NCBI GenBank assembly: GCA_021396245.1 | Contig: WNYE01000031.1 | Location: 308,747-372,746, forward strand | Source: Sporothrix humicola | Lineage: Eukaryota; Ascomycota; Sordariomycetes; Ophiostomatales; Ophiostomataceae | Length of the DNA stretch: 64,000 bases | Direction: 5' to 3' | Shown: piece after piece, positions 1-12,023 of the stretch | How the letters are laid out: each line of letters begins with the position of its first letter | Numbering within the stretch: position 1 is the stretch's first letter | Notes under the pieces: model-generated | Databases searched by the model: none | Told to the model about the DNA's origin: nothing | What the model saw: the letters and a program-made list of their open reading frames with translations, nothing else | Program-made: the position numbers and the translations under genes

Positions 1-64
1 TCACCTTGACTGAAAATCCAACCGCGCCTGCTATATGCCCCCTGGCAGCTTTTCCTTTTTATCT

Positions 65-110
<46 letters not shown>

Positions 111-3100
111 GAAGGTGCTCACTCCATGATATCTCCACGCAGGCGGAGATAGGCCTGATTTCCAAGCATCACCGAGAGAAGGGCTGCTCGACAAATCACC
201 ATTTCGAGAGCCTGACAGCTCACTCGCCACATCTGGGACATGGGGATATCATTTTGATCGCTGCCTGGCGAGTCTGGTCTGTCGATTCTCGCCTGCCCCC
301 ATTCTACTCTGAATTTTGCCTGAGAAAACCAACAGACACGTCCTCTTCTTTCCTCATGTCCGAACGTTGTCGTTGCCACCCTCTTCTTGTCTCTCTGCCA
401 CTCCGTGTACTTTTATGCCATTTTCGGCGTCGTCTCTATGATTTTGTATGCTCTGTCTGGTCAGTCTTGCATGCATACCCGCCAGGTTCGCCCTCCTGCA
501 GGACATCCACCCCTCTCGTCAACTCTCTCCAGCCACTCACACGAGGTCGATTCTCACTTGGGGTTGGGACGTCCCTGCAGCATAAATCATCGTTGAAGAC
601 ATATGCCGTGCCTCCTAGGGGCCCTATTTTGATTGTTGCCGGTTTAAGACGCCACTTTTGACAGTCTGTTGGTTCACGGTGGTTGTCAAAGGAATATTTG
701 ATCTCTGCTGTGCTCTTTCCCTCTATTGGAGCATGGCTTGAAGTCCAACTTTCTCGAGGAGGTCCTGAGCTCCTTCCTCGCCTAGCGTCTTGCGCATGTG
801 TCGCCTCTCGCCAACAAGACGTTGGCGTTGCTTTTCCTCCGCCCTTCGTCGGAAATACAGGCCCCTTGCACCGTCTTGGTCTTGCGTCCCCATTGTCTGC
901 ACCGTTGACCTGTTGAGCTTGTTCTGCGTGTCTGCTAAAATCGACGGACACAGACAGCGAGACCGAGACAACCCTGGCAGATGGGGTAAAAACCTGCTTG
1001 CCCAATCCCGTGGCTCCCAGCACCTGCACACCTAAATTAGCGCTGCAACGAGGGGAAGGAGAGAAGGAGCAACTTCCTGGACCAGACTTCCTCGTTCTTC
1101 TGCAGAGCGAACAAGTCTTGCAGGTTCAGCACGAGAGCACAAAAGAAGCTGGCGTTTTTGCGTGTGTTTCGTAGGCGAGAAGGAGCGATGGACAGGCTCC
1201 GAAGAAGAAGGAACAAAAGCCACAAAAGAAGAAAAAGAAACGTGCGGAACATGCAACAGGGCTCCGTCTGCCACGCCCTCTTTGAATCAGCATGGAAAGA
1301 CGCAGAACAATAGACTCGTAAAAGGCGCGCGTGCAGGGCCCCTCTTTCCTCGATTCAAGCCCCATCTGACGCAAAGACAAAAATCGACAAGATGGGCAGG
1401 AACGACTGAGGAGTGAGGAGAGGCAAAAAAGTATTCCATCTCACCACCTGCCTCGTGTCTTGGCAGAGCTCTACGCTCCCCATAATATCTTTGTTGGCCG
1501 GAAGCGATAAGATACTGGAGAAAAAGTTGAGCAAGGATGCACAAGGATGGAGACGAACAGCTTTCCGCAAACCTTCGTAGTGGATGGGACTGTTCCCCGT
1601 CTGGATCTTGGTCTTGGAATCGAAGACACACCCGACAGCTATCATGGACCAGTTGCGCCTGCCGTAAGACTGGCGTTGACCTTGTTGTCTGTTGCCTGTT
1701 GAACTTTAACAGTCGCATGTTTTCTGTAGCCCTCCAAGAAGAGAAACCACAACCCAGCGCCTTCCCAAACTGAGTACGCTCTGCTCTCTCGACTCTGTTG
1801 GTTTCTCGGTCTCTCCTGCCAAGCAACGTCCAAGACGGCCAAGCAGGAGGCCAACAGCAACCTTATTATGCCTCAGGACTGCACCTTCCCTCACCATCTC
1901 CCGAGCTCTTTCCCTTTCTTCAGTCGCACCCCTTTTGGCACTTGCTTCTCGTTTTGGTTCTTTGCAATTTAGCTGGCTTGTGCTTTCTTTTGTTTTGCTT
2001 CCCTTTCCACACTTTCCACCCCCTCCTTTTCGCAAATATATCGCCAACAACCCTGGCGCTGCTCACAACCCACGACGTACCGGGTATCGACATTGATCGT
2101 CAAGTGTTCACGTCTCGACTTGTACGGAGTACTTTGTGCCCTCCGGTAGCCCTTTCACCTCCACACACTGTTAGCTACCATTGAATGCGCCGAATCCTGC
2201 AACATTGATAGGATTGAATACTCGTGAGTACTACATCGACTTGCTCTGCTAATCCCGTCGCATCACCAACACCAACATCACTCAACCACTGGTCCGCGCG
2301 TCCATACAAACACATGTCCCAGCGTTCTGCTTCTCGGCTAACATTTGCCTCGACCTTGAAACCAGCAATTCGAACCGCCCTCCCGCCGTGCCGTCTGCTT
2401 GTTGTCCCAAAAGACATATCTCGCCAGCCCCCGCCTTTCTCCTTGATCTCTGGCCCTATCCCCAATAACAACACCAGCTTGTCATTCTTCCCCGGGCCTC
2501 GAGCCTCGACGTCCCAGCTTTTTCTTGCCCGGCTGTGCACCCTTGGAACCCGTCCCGTTTTTCGATTCGCCAGGGCCTTGCCTCGTCTTATATCTTTTAT
2601 TTTTGGGTCATTTCTGCTATTTGGCGGCTACCCAATTTCTTTCTTTTTCATTTCTTCCTGGCCGTTTATCTTTTTAATTCTTCAGCGCCTGTTTATTCGC
2701 AATCTGTCAGAACACCGACACAGCCTGCAGAATTTCTCTGGATACTCGCTTCCAGATATGTAAGTTGCACTTCAAACCAACAACAATCGCCGTTTCTGCT
2801 TCTCAACACTTTTACACTGCTTTTACGCTTTTCCTTTCTGTATCTGTACTTGGCTCGCAACGGCTAGCCGATCCCTTCCTCGCCTTCTCTTCCTCCCCAG
2901 GACTTTCTTCTTGACCAAAAGACACGCTCTCTTGCTCACCTCCAGAAAAGCCAATTCCATCGTCAATCCCCGGATCGACCAACCACCTCCGTCGGCTGGC
3001 AAACTGGCGCGTCCTTTTCCCTTGCACAGCTTCACAAAGGCAGGGAATACACTGTCGCTTTCCCCTCTCCAGCGCTCAACCTAGCCCGGATTCTGCGCAC

Positions 3101-4344
3101 TACGCCGCAATAGTGCTGCAACCACCGAACGGTTTTCCCTGCCCCTACGCCACGGCCAGGTCTCCTCCGCGCGTTGCCTGTTCGGTCTTCGCAATAGCTC
3201 TCGCCCCAGAAGCTAAAGCCCGGGCCCAGAGCCACCAGGAAATGTATTAAGAGCGAAATCCCCAAAGCACCAGTCAAAAAAGCGCAAGACACTGCTTGCA
3301 GCGACAGAACTCCCCGACTCGCAAGAAATAAGCGACGAGGCAGACGAAAGGCGAAATACAAAGCGCCGAACCACGCCAACAACCAAGCGATTGAAAACCG
3401 AAATACGCCGGTACAAAACCACAAAATCCCAACAGACAAGGACCCGAGTCCGGCGGATTTTCCTCCTTTTTGTTTCTATCCTTTTTTTCTCTCTCCTTCT
3501 CGCGGACGGATATTCCGACCAGAAAGACACGCGGGGAACAAACAACAAAAAAGGGGAACGCAGTCGACCGTTTTGCCTTCCAACTGCCCGCCTTCTCTTT
3601 TTTTGCCCAAACGCCAACGGCTAGCCCCCTCAACACGAAAGGACGGCCTACAGTTAGCCTGTGGCAGTTCGGACAAAACGACCAAGGCAACCCAGCCGAA
3701 ACGCACCAGGAGCAACAGAGCGAAAGAAGGGGAGCGATCGGACAAATTGAACGAGAGGAAGACAAACCTCTCACTCGCAGAAACATCGAAAAGAAGAAAC
3801 GAAGAAACGAAAAACACAGAAGCCGACAAAACGCAAGCGCTGTCAAACACCAAATCTTCGGACAGGGAATACAAAGCAAAGGCGCAATTGCTACTCCCTC
3901 CACAACGCCACGCACCGCAGGGAGGCACAGTCAACTGTACTCTCTTACCCCAGGCTCAGGACTAGGTCCCGCAGACGAAGCAATCCGCACTGCGATACCG
4001 ACGAAACCGAGTTTACACAAACTCTTGTGACACCAACCGTTCCTCGATACTGCGAATGCCCTGCTGCGACTGATATCGTCCATTTTCCGCTATTGTCAGC
4101 TGTCGCCGCAGACGCTATTGTTGCCTCGTCGCGGAGTGAATGAAGCACGCCTGTCCGCCACAAGGCTGAACGAGCTTACGCCAATCTCGAACATCCGTCC
4201 CGTGCAATTCGTTGCTCGAGTACTTGTTTCCCTCTTCTTTGCGCCCTTTCCCACCCGTTCGTGTGCCATTTTGTTTCTCTTTTCTTGTCTTCACCTATAC
4301 CCTCGTCGTGCATTACACAAGCCCTATAGGCTTGCAAGCCCACC
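1..4344. other. Gene-free region and long leader upstream of creB
   Basis: No reading frame here has recognisable protein character. The longest frames (about 180-210 codons) are low-complexity translations of pyrimidine tracts. From about 1900 onward the plus strand is strongly C/T-rich with short A-rich patches, the usual look of promoters and 5' leaders in filamentous fungi. The next gene starts at 4345, so at least part of 2200-4344 is probably its leader. A copy of the recurrent 9-mer TACGGAGTA lies at 2123-2131. I cannot place a transcription start. Confidence 0.6.
68..109. repeat. 42-nt poly(T) homopolymer
   Basis: An uninterrupted run of 42 T on the plus strand, flanked by ctccc on the left and ggaagg on the right. 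It could be a simple-sequence expansion or the poly(A) end of a retroposed copy on the minus strand. I see no target-site duplication, and the window edge is too close to judge the rest of such an element. Its exact length is prone to sequencing error. Confidence 0.9.
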
Positions 4345-7109
4345 ATGTCTTTCTTGAACAAGCTCAAACCGAGCGCGGTAAGTCGCGCAACAGCCCACAC
4401 AGCCTCTGGATCCCCTTCGATCTTCACAGCCGCTCTCTCTTTTTGTACTGCGCGCGCTGTGCGCAACTTGCATCAATTGATGGCCCCGGCCTCATGATAG
4501 CATATATAGAACATATGCTAACAATTTTGCCTCATAGGCTGCCGCCAATGCTGCCAACAACCTAGCACAGAACAAGAAGAAGGATGAGCCGCCACCGGAG
4601 CAAACACCGCTCGAGAAGATGCTGCTGAATGCCGGCCCCATTCGTGATGACGGAACAGACAAGTTTTTTGGTCTCGAGAACGTATGTTGCCCTCTTCCAT
4701 ACCCAGAAGCGAGCTCCAGCGGCTTAGATTTCGTGGGCACATGACTAACAAGAGTTTCTTCTTTCTACAGTTCGGGAATACTTGGTAAATTTCGAGACCT
4801 AGCCCATGTTGTTCTTTTCCTTGCGAACCTAAATAAAGACTAACACAGTACTCTCATTGTACAGCTACTGCAACTCTATCCTCCAAGCACTCTACCACTC
4901 ACAGTCGTTCCGTGAAAATGTGGTCCATTTCCCTCCATATTCGCCCGCCGATACACCCAACGGCAAACCCCGGAAGGTCGGCGTTGGGATCCGCAATCCC
5001 TCAGAAAATAGCCCTCATACCCAAAAGCCGCCGATGCAAGGGACAGCTGCCGCCGCCGCCATTGCTGCCCTTACTAAAACACCCCAGCCGACGCCTGCCA
5101 CCAAGGGCCGGCCACCGATCAGCCCAGGCCAAACACCAAACGGCCAGCAAGCTGTCCGCCCCGAGGACAAGCCGGACACACCAGAATACAAGAAGAAGCA
5201 GGCGATGATTAAAGGTCCCATCCTCGACCTGGACGACAATGCGAGCGCATACGGCATGGAGCAGAACACATTCACGACCGTAAAGGACATATTCATGGCT
5301 TGGATCGAGAGCAACTCGCGCACAGGCGTGCTCAGCCCGCACCATCTCCTTGACATATTCCGCAAACAAAATGAACTCTTCCGCACGGCTATGCACCAAG
5401 ACGCACACGAGTTCTATGGTCTTGTGCTGAATGACATCATCAAGAACGTCGAAGAGGCTGCTATCCAGCGCCAGCAGGACGACAAGGATGGCCTCAAGAA
5501 ATCGGTTCAGCAGGCGCTTGGTGACAGCCGGTCTGGGAGCGCCCTGACCGACGGCACCTCCACACCGGGGTCTGGCTGGGTACACGGCATCTTCGAGGGC
5601 GTTTTGACGTCGGAGACAAGGTGTTTAACTTGCGAGTCTGCCTCACAACGTGACGAGACCTTCCTGGATCTCTCCATCGACTTGGAGCAGCACTCATCAG
5701 TTACCTCGTGCCTGCGGAAGTTCTCTGCGGAGGAGATGCTGTGCGAGCGCAACAAATTCCACTGCGACCACTGCGGCGGTCTCCAAGAGGCTGAGAAGCG
5801 TATGAAGATCAAGCGGTTGCCAAAGATTCTGGCTCTTCACCTGAAGCGCTTCAAGTACTCGGAAGACTACACAAAGCTAGAGAAGCTTTTCCACCGCGTT
5901 GTCTACCCCTACCAGCTGCGAATGTTCAACACAACCGACGATGCACAAGATCCCGACCGGCTGTACGAGCTTTACGCAGTGGTCGTGCATATTGGAGGTA
6001 ACGCGTATCATGGCCATTATGTCTCGGTCATCAAGACAAAAGAACGTGGCTGGCTTCTGTTTGACGACGAGATGGTGGAACCTGTGGACAAGCACTATGT
6101 GCGCAATTTCTTTGGCGACAAGCCCGGGACTGCATGTGCCTACGTGTTGTTCTACCAGGAAACGACTTTCGAGAAGATGCAGGCAGAACAGGAGCTCGAG
6201 GGTCTCGAGGAGATTCGCCTCGCTAACATGAGCGCCGGATTGGCTCTTTCCCCTGAAGAGCAGGCTTTGCGCGCCAACGGTATCCAGAACGGCACCGGCT
6301 CGCTCTCTCGCCAAGTCACACAACCGGCTGTTGCCTCGCCCGTTGATATGCGCGAGGAATTCATCGGACTTGAGCATGCAAAGACTGCCCCTGGAGCTGT
6401 ATTGACACCAATTTCGAGCGCACCCGCCGTTCCACCTATTCCCTCGGGCGTTGCTGAATCTACTCCCGTTGTGGCCACACAAGCGCCAAGCGCACCAGCT
6501 GTCAACGCCAAGCTTGAGGCAGCACGCCTCAAGGAGGAGAAGGAGCGCGAGAAGAGAGAAGCCAAGGCAGCGGAGAAGGCACGCAAGGTGCAAGAGAAGG
6601 AGAACGCCAAAGAGCTTGAGCGGCAGCGCAAAGACCGCGAAAAGGAGCGTGAGGCACAACGCAAGGCCGATGCTGAGGAGATGCGGAGGGTGATCGCCGC
6701 CAGCAAGCAGACGGCAGCCGATGAGAAGGACGCACGCAAGAACAGCATCGACAATAACAGTGGCAAGGCCGCTGGCTTTCTCAGCCGCAGTGGACGTGGC
6801 AGCAAGTCCATGTCGCGCAAGAGCTTCAACTTCCTGGGCAAGGACAAGCTGGAGAAGGCGACCATCCCCGAGTCGCCGTTCAACAGTGAGCAGGCAACGG
6901 CAGTGAGCAATGGATCCACAAACGGCAGTAGTGTGACCTCCTCGAATGCACCAGCACCTCCGCCAGTACAGCAGCAGCCGGCCGCCCAGGCGCAATCGTC
7001 AACGCCGCTGCCGCCGCTGCCCGAGCAGACTCACGCAGATAAGCCAGTGCGCAAAGAACGGTTCAGCTTCAGCCTTGGGCGCAAGAAGAGCAACACCTTC
7101 CTCCCATAG
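4345..7109 (+). CDS. creB: CreB-type ubiquitin carboxyl-terminal hydrolase (USP12/46 family)
   Basis: Deubiquitinating cysteine protease. In Aspergillus, CreB acts with the WD40 protein CreC in carbon catabolite repression and transporter turnover. Four exons fit: 4345-4377, 4538-4681, 4771-4784 and 4865-7109, giving about 811 aa. All introns are GT-AG with CTAAC-like branch sites. The N-terminal motif PLEKML followed by DDGTDKFFGLENFGNTCYC matches the family. Catalytic Cys is about residue 64, the His is in AYHGHYVSVIK (about 448), and the Asp is in LLFDDEMVEP (about 465). Two CxxC pairs (RCLTCES and FHCDHCGG) form the zinc ribbon. The C-terminal third is a charged coiled coil (Lys/Glu/Arg-rich) followed by a disordered tail ending in a basic Phe/Ser segment. 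The ATG at 4345 (CACCATGT) is the first in frame and gives the family N-terminus. Exon 3 is only 14 nt and splits the catalytic Cys codon. Confidence 0.93.
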
Positions 7110-7922
7110 AGTGGCAGGAAATCCAATTCTAGCGCAGCATCCGGGCGGAATCCCGATTGTGGCGACCGAGATACAAATGCAAACCACAGCATGAAGCGGC
7201 GGAAAAGGTGGCTGGATAGCTGAAAAGCCGATGGGCTTTTGCTTAGCTCCAATGTTTTATGAAGACACTTGGATTTTGTTTTACGATTGCAGACGTTTTT
7301 GTTTTGATTTTCATCCTCTTCATATTCAAGGTGTTGGAAATCGTTTTGATTTTTGATTTGTGTCCTTTCTTGGATTCTTTTCCCGTTTAATTTCTTCCTG
7401 ATTTCTTTTCTTGATTCATTTTTGTTCTGTTTCATACTCTCGCTACTTTGTACCTGTATATGAAAAGGGGGGCATATATACTTTCCTATCCCACTCTTGC
7501 GCTTCTCATCCGCTACCATCTCTGTTCACGTTTTTCTGCGGCTCAAAAAGGTGTTGGAAGTGGTAATGGTGTGGCTTGATTATTTGCATATTTATATCCT
7601 TGTTTTGGCCCTTGTATTTCGTTCGCTTTCGAGTCACGATTACCCTAGTCTGGTAGTCTGATGAACTCAGCTGGAGTGGAATCGTTGGAAACATTGGCAG
7701 AGAAGAGTTTATAAGAGACCAGAAAATACACTCGTTCTATTCAGTACTTTGCTGGCTGGCCAAATATTGACTTTACGCTGAGCTTCACTTTTATTGATAA
7801 AAAGGGGAGGGAAGAACACTGTGTTCCTTTCCCGTCGCTATGTTCGCTCTACATGAACTTTCGAAACCACAATGCTAAAATGGCGCTTCTTGAGCGCATT
7901 GAGAAGGCCATAATGCCATTCT
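7110..7922. other. Convergent intergenic region, creB / NF-X1
   Basis: Tail-to-tail spacer holding the 3' untranslated regions of both neighbours. It is T-rich on the plus strand (7260-7460), as expected for 3' UTR and poly(A) signals. No gene or repeat is seen. Confidence 0.6.
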
Positions 7923-10900
7923 CTATACGGCAGATACCGAGTCCTCCGGCCGGTGTTCTTCTTCTCCAGTCAAGAGTGCATGCTCAAGAGCAGCACGGAG
8001 CTCTTCAGTGTGTTCAACCGCGGGCACCTCCTCCTGTTTCTCCCCTTCGATCTCATCACCATTGGCCTCGACATCGTCGCTGTCAGGCTTTTCTTCCTCG
8101 TTCGCCTGCTGTGCCAAAATGTCCAGCCAGCGCTTCCGCTCAGCCTCAGCAGCTCCTGTCGTCATCGTTGCTGTCTTTTGCTTCTGGCGCAGCTTGAAGA
8201 CAACGCGCTTAGTCGACAGGGGCGGCTGTTGTTGTGAAGAGCCAGAGCCAAGACCAGGGCCAAAGCCCGGGCTCTCTGTACCGGGCGTGGCCGTGGCCGA
8301 TTCACGGCGACTGCTGGACGATGTATTGGCAACAACGTTCCACTGGTCGTCGCCGTCGCCGTTGAAATCGGAGCTGGCACCCAGGCGGAGGATGTTATAG
8401 TGGGCGTCGACAGCACAGAGGGCGAACTGGCCGTCGCTGTTGTTCCTGGCGCTGTTACTCTCATCGCCCCACCAGGCGTTCATATATGACAGCAAAAAGA
8501 TGACCAGTTGTTCGACGACGGCTGGGGGAGCGGCCGGAACCAGCACTTTGAGAATGACGCTGCCGTCAGCCTCGACGGTGGGTTGACTGAGGGCTGTGGA
8601 AGTTGCAGAAGACGAAGAAGACGAGCCAAGGCCGGAGGACGGAGCCCACCGTTTCTGGCTTTGTTGCTGTTGGTGCCAGGCTTCAACGATCGTCTGGAAG
8701 GCATTGTCATCGAGAATGGTGTCATTTTCAGCGTTGTTCGCCCTCATCGTCGCAGCCAGTGCAGCAGGCACAAAAATGGCATTGAAGCGCCGCTTGCGGT
8801 CTTGGGTTCTCATGAATGCGGGCGTGGCGCTCTCTGCTTCGCGTGCCTCTTTTTCCTTGATAGATGGAGCCAGGGCAGTTTCAGCCTCGCGCTGGTCTGC
8901 CTCTGCCTTGGCCTTATCACGCAGACGCAGGTAGATATCCTCGCTCTCGGCGAGCGACATGTCCGGAACGGCGGGTGAGCCGGTGCGAGGGCGGGTCATA
9001 AATACGTAGCGGTGGGGTTCCTCATCGCGACTCTCGCTGCGCAGGTTGAAGCTCTCGGCCAGCAAGTGCAAAAACTGCCGCTCGTGGCGCTTCATGGGCT
9101 TGAAGATACATGCCTTGTCTGCACCTCCAGACGAGAAAGAAGTAACAGTTGAGGATGGTTCGCCGCTAAGCGACGGCGAGGCAGGCTGGGACACGAAAAA
9201 GGTACGGATCTTTTCCTCCTGAGCCGTGGCAAACTCGCGATTGGCCATGAAATACTCCATGAGGGCAGTCGAGTAGACAAGGTGCTCGTCCTTGTAGTCG
9301 TCAGAGATCCGCAGGGCGTCCTTAAGCTGAGCGTTGCGCTGGATACGAAGGCACTCGTCGTCGCATTCGGGGCGGCGGTAGGTCGGGGTCGGGTCTAAAG
9401 CGGACACATTGCAGCGGACCTTGCGAGTCTGGCGCTGGCAGGAGCAGGTCACCTCGATGGCAGAGCCGCAAGGTTCGTCTTCGCTGCAAGCGTTTTCAGA
9501 GCCATGGCAAGGATTGGCACATGGGTGGCCACAAGTGGCTTTGGGCCGACCACAGATCTGGCTACAGGTGGTGGACGCAGCCCCCTCTGTCAACTCTTCG
9601 CATTTCCCTTCGGCATGGCAAGGCAGTCGGCAAGTATGCACACCGCACTTGAGCGTCTTGCCGCAGATGTTGCTACACTGGATGTTGTCGGCACCGCAAG
9701 CAACGCGGTTGAGGATCAGCTTGCCGCAGAGGCAGGACTTGGAAACAAGCCGCTGGCATCGTGGGCATGGCTGCTGCTGATCGTCGTGGCAGCGGTGCGG
9801 GATCGAAGGGTGGCCACAGGGCAAAGGGCGCGGGCAGTCGGCGTCGCAACTTGGCGGTTTGGTGCCGCACAAGAACGGCGCCTGGACGACTGTCTGTCCA
9901 CAAGGGCAGCTCATGTCTTCGAGAATGTAGGTGACGCATGAGTGGCAGGCGCCCTTGTGGCAGACTTGAGGGCAGTTGTGCTGCCCGCACTTGAGGCGAC
10001 GGCCACAGGGCCGCAGACAAGTGTGTTCCGCCTCAATGTCGCTCTGATCCCTCAGACGTTCATTGGGTGTCGCCCGTCTCTTGGTCTTGGACAAGCGGGC
10101 AGCAGCCTTGGGCCTGCCCGAACAGCAAACCTTGTTGCACCGATGCTGGCCGCAGCTCAGCAAAAAGCGGCAGACACTCTTGCATCGCAAACTGTCGCGG
10201 AGCTCGTGGTCGCTGCAGATGACCTCGGTCGATGTCTGGCCGCAGGCGCAGGGAGCAGAAATGACGAGAACACAGGGCGGGCAAGCGCCGCTGTGGCATG
10301 TCTCGGGACACTTGTGACCACAGTCCAAGACTTTATCGCAGACCTTGTCGCAAGCCGGGATCTCGTCCTCGCAGGACGTGCGGATGACGTTATTGATAGA
10401 CGAAAGCTCCGTCTTGCCGCAGAGGCAGTGTGTGATGACATCGGGTGATTGCGGGCAGTGCATAGGCGTCGCGTTCTGAGCGTGGCACGACTTCTTGCAA
10501 AAGTGCTTGCCACAGTCAAACGCACGGCCACAGACCGTGTCGCAGCAGAAGACGCCCTCGAATTTCGAGGTTGTTGCATTGCCGTTGCATAACTGGCCAT
10601 AGTTGGCCGACAGCTGAGGGGGGTCACGGTCTTTGCAGAGCATCTCCTTCTCCGTCTTTCCACAGAAACACGTGGACGGCATGGGCACCTTGCAAGAGCC
10701 GCAGTCGTCTGGATGGCAGATCCGCTCGCACTTGTGAGTGCGACAGGCCAGCGTGTTGTCGCAAACCTTGCCACAGGACCACGCCCGCTGAAGACCCGCA
10801 GCGCACGGCTTGATGGACGTCTCTTTGCCGCAGAAACACGTCATGAGCGGGCCGGTATCCAGACACGGCGGACAGGGCCCAGCATGGCAAGGGATCGAGC

Positions 10901-12023
10901 AGGTATGGTGGCAGTCTGCGTAAGCACGGCCGCAGATACGGCCACACGAATGCGGCGGCAGAGCTGCAGGTGCCACGCCGGCCTTCTTCTGCTTGCCGCA
11001 CCAACACAGCTTGCGGCCAAAGAACCCGCTGCTGTTTTTCCCTTTCGATCTTCCCGAAGTAGCTTCGGTTTCGGTTTCGGTTCCAGCTTCGGCGTTTGGA
11101 GCCTGTTCGCTGTTGCAGGCCGGGCAGCGGATCCTTTCGAGCGGCAGTCCAGTATTCAGCGCCTGCTTCACCCACGCCGAAACGCAGTCGTAATGCGCCA
11201 CATGGTAGCACATGGAGCACGCCCAGATCTGGGAGCGGCGCGAGATAGCCGTGAGGCAGATGGGACAGTCGTAGTTGCCCGAGTCGATGTCCTCGTGCAT
11301 GCGCGTCGGCAGATCTGGCGCCGTCGACGGTGGTCCCTTTGGTTCGGAATGGCTGGAGACGGATCCAGTCTCGGATGGATCTGCCCCATTTGACCGCGAA
11401 GCAGCCTTTGCGGCAGCCCGTCTCCGCGCATTGCGAGACATTTGCCGAGATGCCTCATTTCCGTTAGAGTTGGTGCTTGCGTTTCCATTGGAATTGGCTG
11501 GCCTAGATCGAGGTGTAGCTTGTTGTGCTTCAGACAACTGGTTGCCAAACGCCCGAGGAGGTGCAATGGACGATCCGCCGCCGCCGACATAGCCCGGCCC
11601 TCTGCGGACTGCACCGAAGAATCCTCCTCTTGCCGGCGGCTGGCCTTCCTGTGAAGCCTGTGAAGGCCCTGGAGACTGCGAAGGCTCTGAAGGCTGTTGC
11701 TGATCGACTACCCGGCGTTGTGACGGAGCTGACCGGCCGCCACGGCCACGGCCACGGCCTCTATTGCGTGCTCCACCACGGCCGCCATCATTTGGTTCCT
11801 GTCTCCGTCCACGGGCAGAACCTTGGCGAGGCTCTGCACCGTTTGGCTGTGCTGGTACCTGTTGAGGGTTGGCACCCTGCGAGCTACCTTGTGCAGCTTG
11901 GTTTGCATTTGCATTTGCATTTGCATTTGCATTTGGTGTTGTGTTTGAGTTGGCACCTCGAGTAGATCCTGGAGGTGCCCAAGTACTCGCTTCCGGATTC
12001 AGGCCGGGCCTTGAAGCTGACAT
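7923..12023 (-). CDS. fap1: NF-X1-type zinc finger / R3H protein (FAP1-like)
   Basis: Single-exon 1366-aa protein. Residues 1-240 are disordered (Gln/Asn/Ala/Gly, RG-rich) and include an (Asn-Ala)5 stretch. Next, at about 255-305, is a RING/PHD-like finger starting YDCPICLTAIS with a CSMCYHVAHYDC core. It is followed by a long array of Cys/His NF-X1 fingers (for example CGKVCDNTLACRTHKCERIC) to about residue 900. An R3H-like segment (about 970-1035) begins CIFKPMKRHERQFLHLLAE. The C-terminal part (about 1090-1366) is less typical, with a Glu/Asp-rich end. Yeast Fap1 binds the FK506-binding protein Fpr1 and modulates rapamycin response. Human NFX1 has E3-ligase and transcriptional roles. Which role applies here is inference. 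The ATG at 12023 follows a clear promoter region and no intron is needed. Confidence 0.93.
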   Translation of the reverse strand: MSASRPGLNPEASTWAPPGSTRGANSNTTPNANANANANANQAAQGSSQGANPQQVPAQPNGAEPRQGSARGRRQEPNDGGRGGARNRGRGRGRGGRSAPSQRRVVDQQQPSEPSQSPGPSQASQEGQPPARGGFFGAVRRGPGYVGGGGSSIAPPRAFGNQLSEAQQATPRSRPANSNGNASTNSNGNEASRQMSRNARRRAAAKAASRSNGADPSETGSVSSHSEPKGPPSTAPDLPTRMHEDIDSGNYDCPICLTAISRRSQIWACSMCYHVAHYDCVSAWVKQALNTGLPLERIRCPACNSEQAPNAEAGTETETEATSGRSKGKNSSGFFGRKLCWCGKQKKAGVAPAALPPHSCGRICGRAYADCHHTCSIPCHAGPCPPCLDTGPLMTCFCGKETSIKPCAAGLQRAWSCGKVCDNTLACRTHKCERICHPDDCGSCKVPMPSTCFCGKTEKEMLCKDRDPPQLSANYGQLCNGNATTSKFEGVFCCDTVCGRAFDCGKHFCKKSCHAQNATPMHCPQSPDVITHCLCGKTELSSINNVIRTSCEDEIPACDKVCDKVLDCGHKCPETCHSGACPPCVLVISAPCACGQTSTEVICSDHELRDSLRCKSVCRFLLSCGQHRCNKVCCSGRPKAAARLSKTKRRATPNERLRDQSDIEAEHTCLRPCGRRLKCGQHNCPQVCHKGACHSCVTYILEDMSCPCGQTVVQAPFLCGTKPPSCDADCPRPLPCGHPSIPHRCHDDQQQPCPRCQRLVSKSCLCGKLILNRVACGADNIQCSNICGKTLKCGVHTCRLPCHAEGKCEELTEGAASTTCSQICGRPKATCGHPCANPCHGSENACSEDEPCGSAIEVTCSCQRQTRKVRCNVSALDPTPTYRRPECDDECLRIQRNAQLKDALRISDDYKDEHLVYSTALMEYFMANREFATAQEEKIRTFFVSQPASPSLSGEPSSTVTSFSSGGADKACIFKPMKRHERQFLHLLAESFNLRSESRDEEPHRYVFMTRPRTGSPAVPDMSLAESEDIYLRLRDKAKAEADQREAETALAPSIKEKEAREAESATPAFMRTQDRKRRFNAIFVPAALAATMRANNAENDTILDDNAFQTIVEAWHQQQQSQKRWAPSSGLGSSSSSSATSTALSQPTVEADGSVILKVLVPAAPPAVVEQLVIFLLSYMNAWWGDESNSARNNSDGQFALCAVDAHYNILRLGASSDFNGDGDDQWNVVANTSSSSRRESATATPGTESPGFGPGLGSGSSQQQPPLSTKRVVFKLRQKQKTATMTTGAAEAERKRWLDILAQQANEEEKPDSDDVEANGDEIEGEKQEEVPAVEHTEELRAALEHALLTGEEEHRPEDSVSAV
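11905..11934. repeat. (GCATTT)5 tandem repeat inside the NF-X1 gene
   Basis: Five perfect copies of a 6-bp unit on the plus strand. On the coding strand they encode alternating Asn-Ala. The unit is a multiple of 3, so expansion or contraction keeps frame and would make a length-polymorphic stretch in the disordered N-terminus. Confidence 0.9.

Noticed and set aside
3470..4030. 186-codon frame in the creB leader
   Set aside because: Gln/Lys/Arg-rich without hydrophobic core; no start context or splice partner.
5877..6995. 372-codon antisense frame
   Set aside because: Antisense to creB; no family character, Leu/Cys/His-rich as expected from complement of Lys/Glu/Ala codons.
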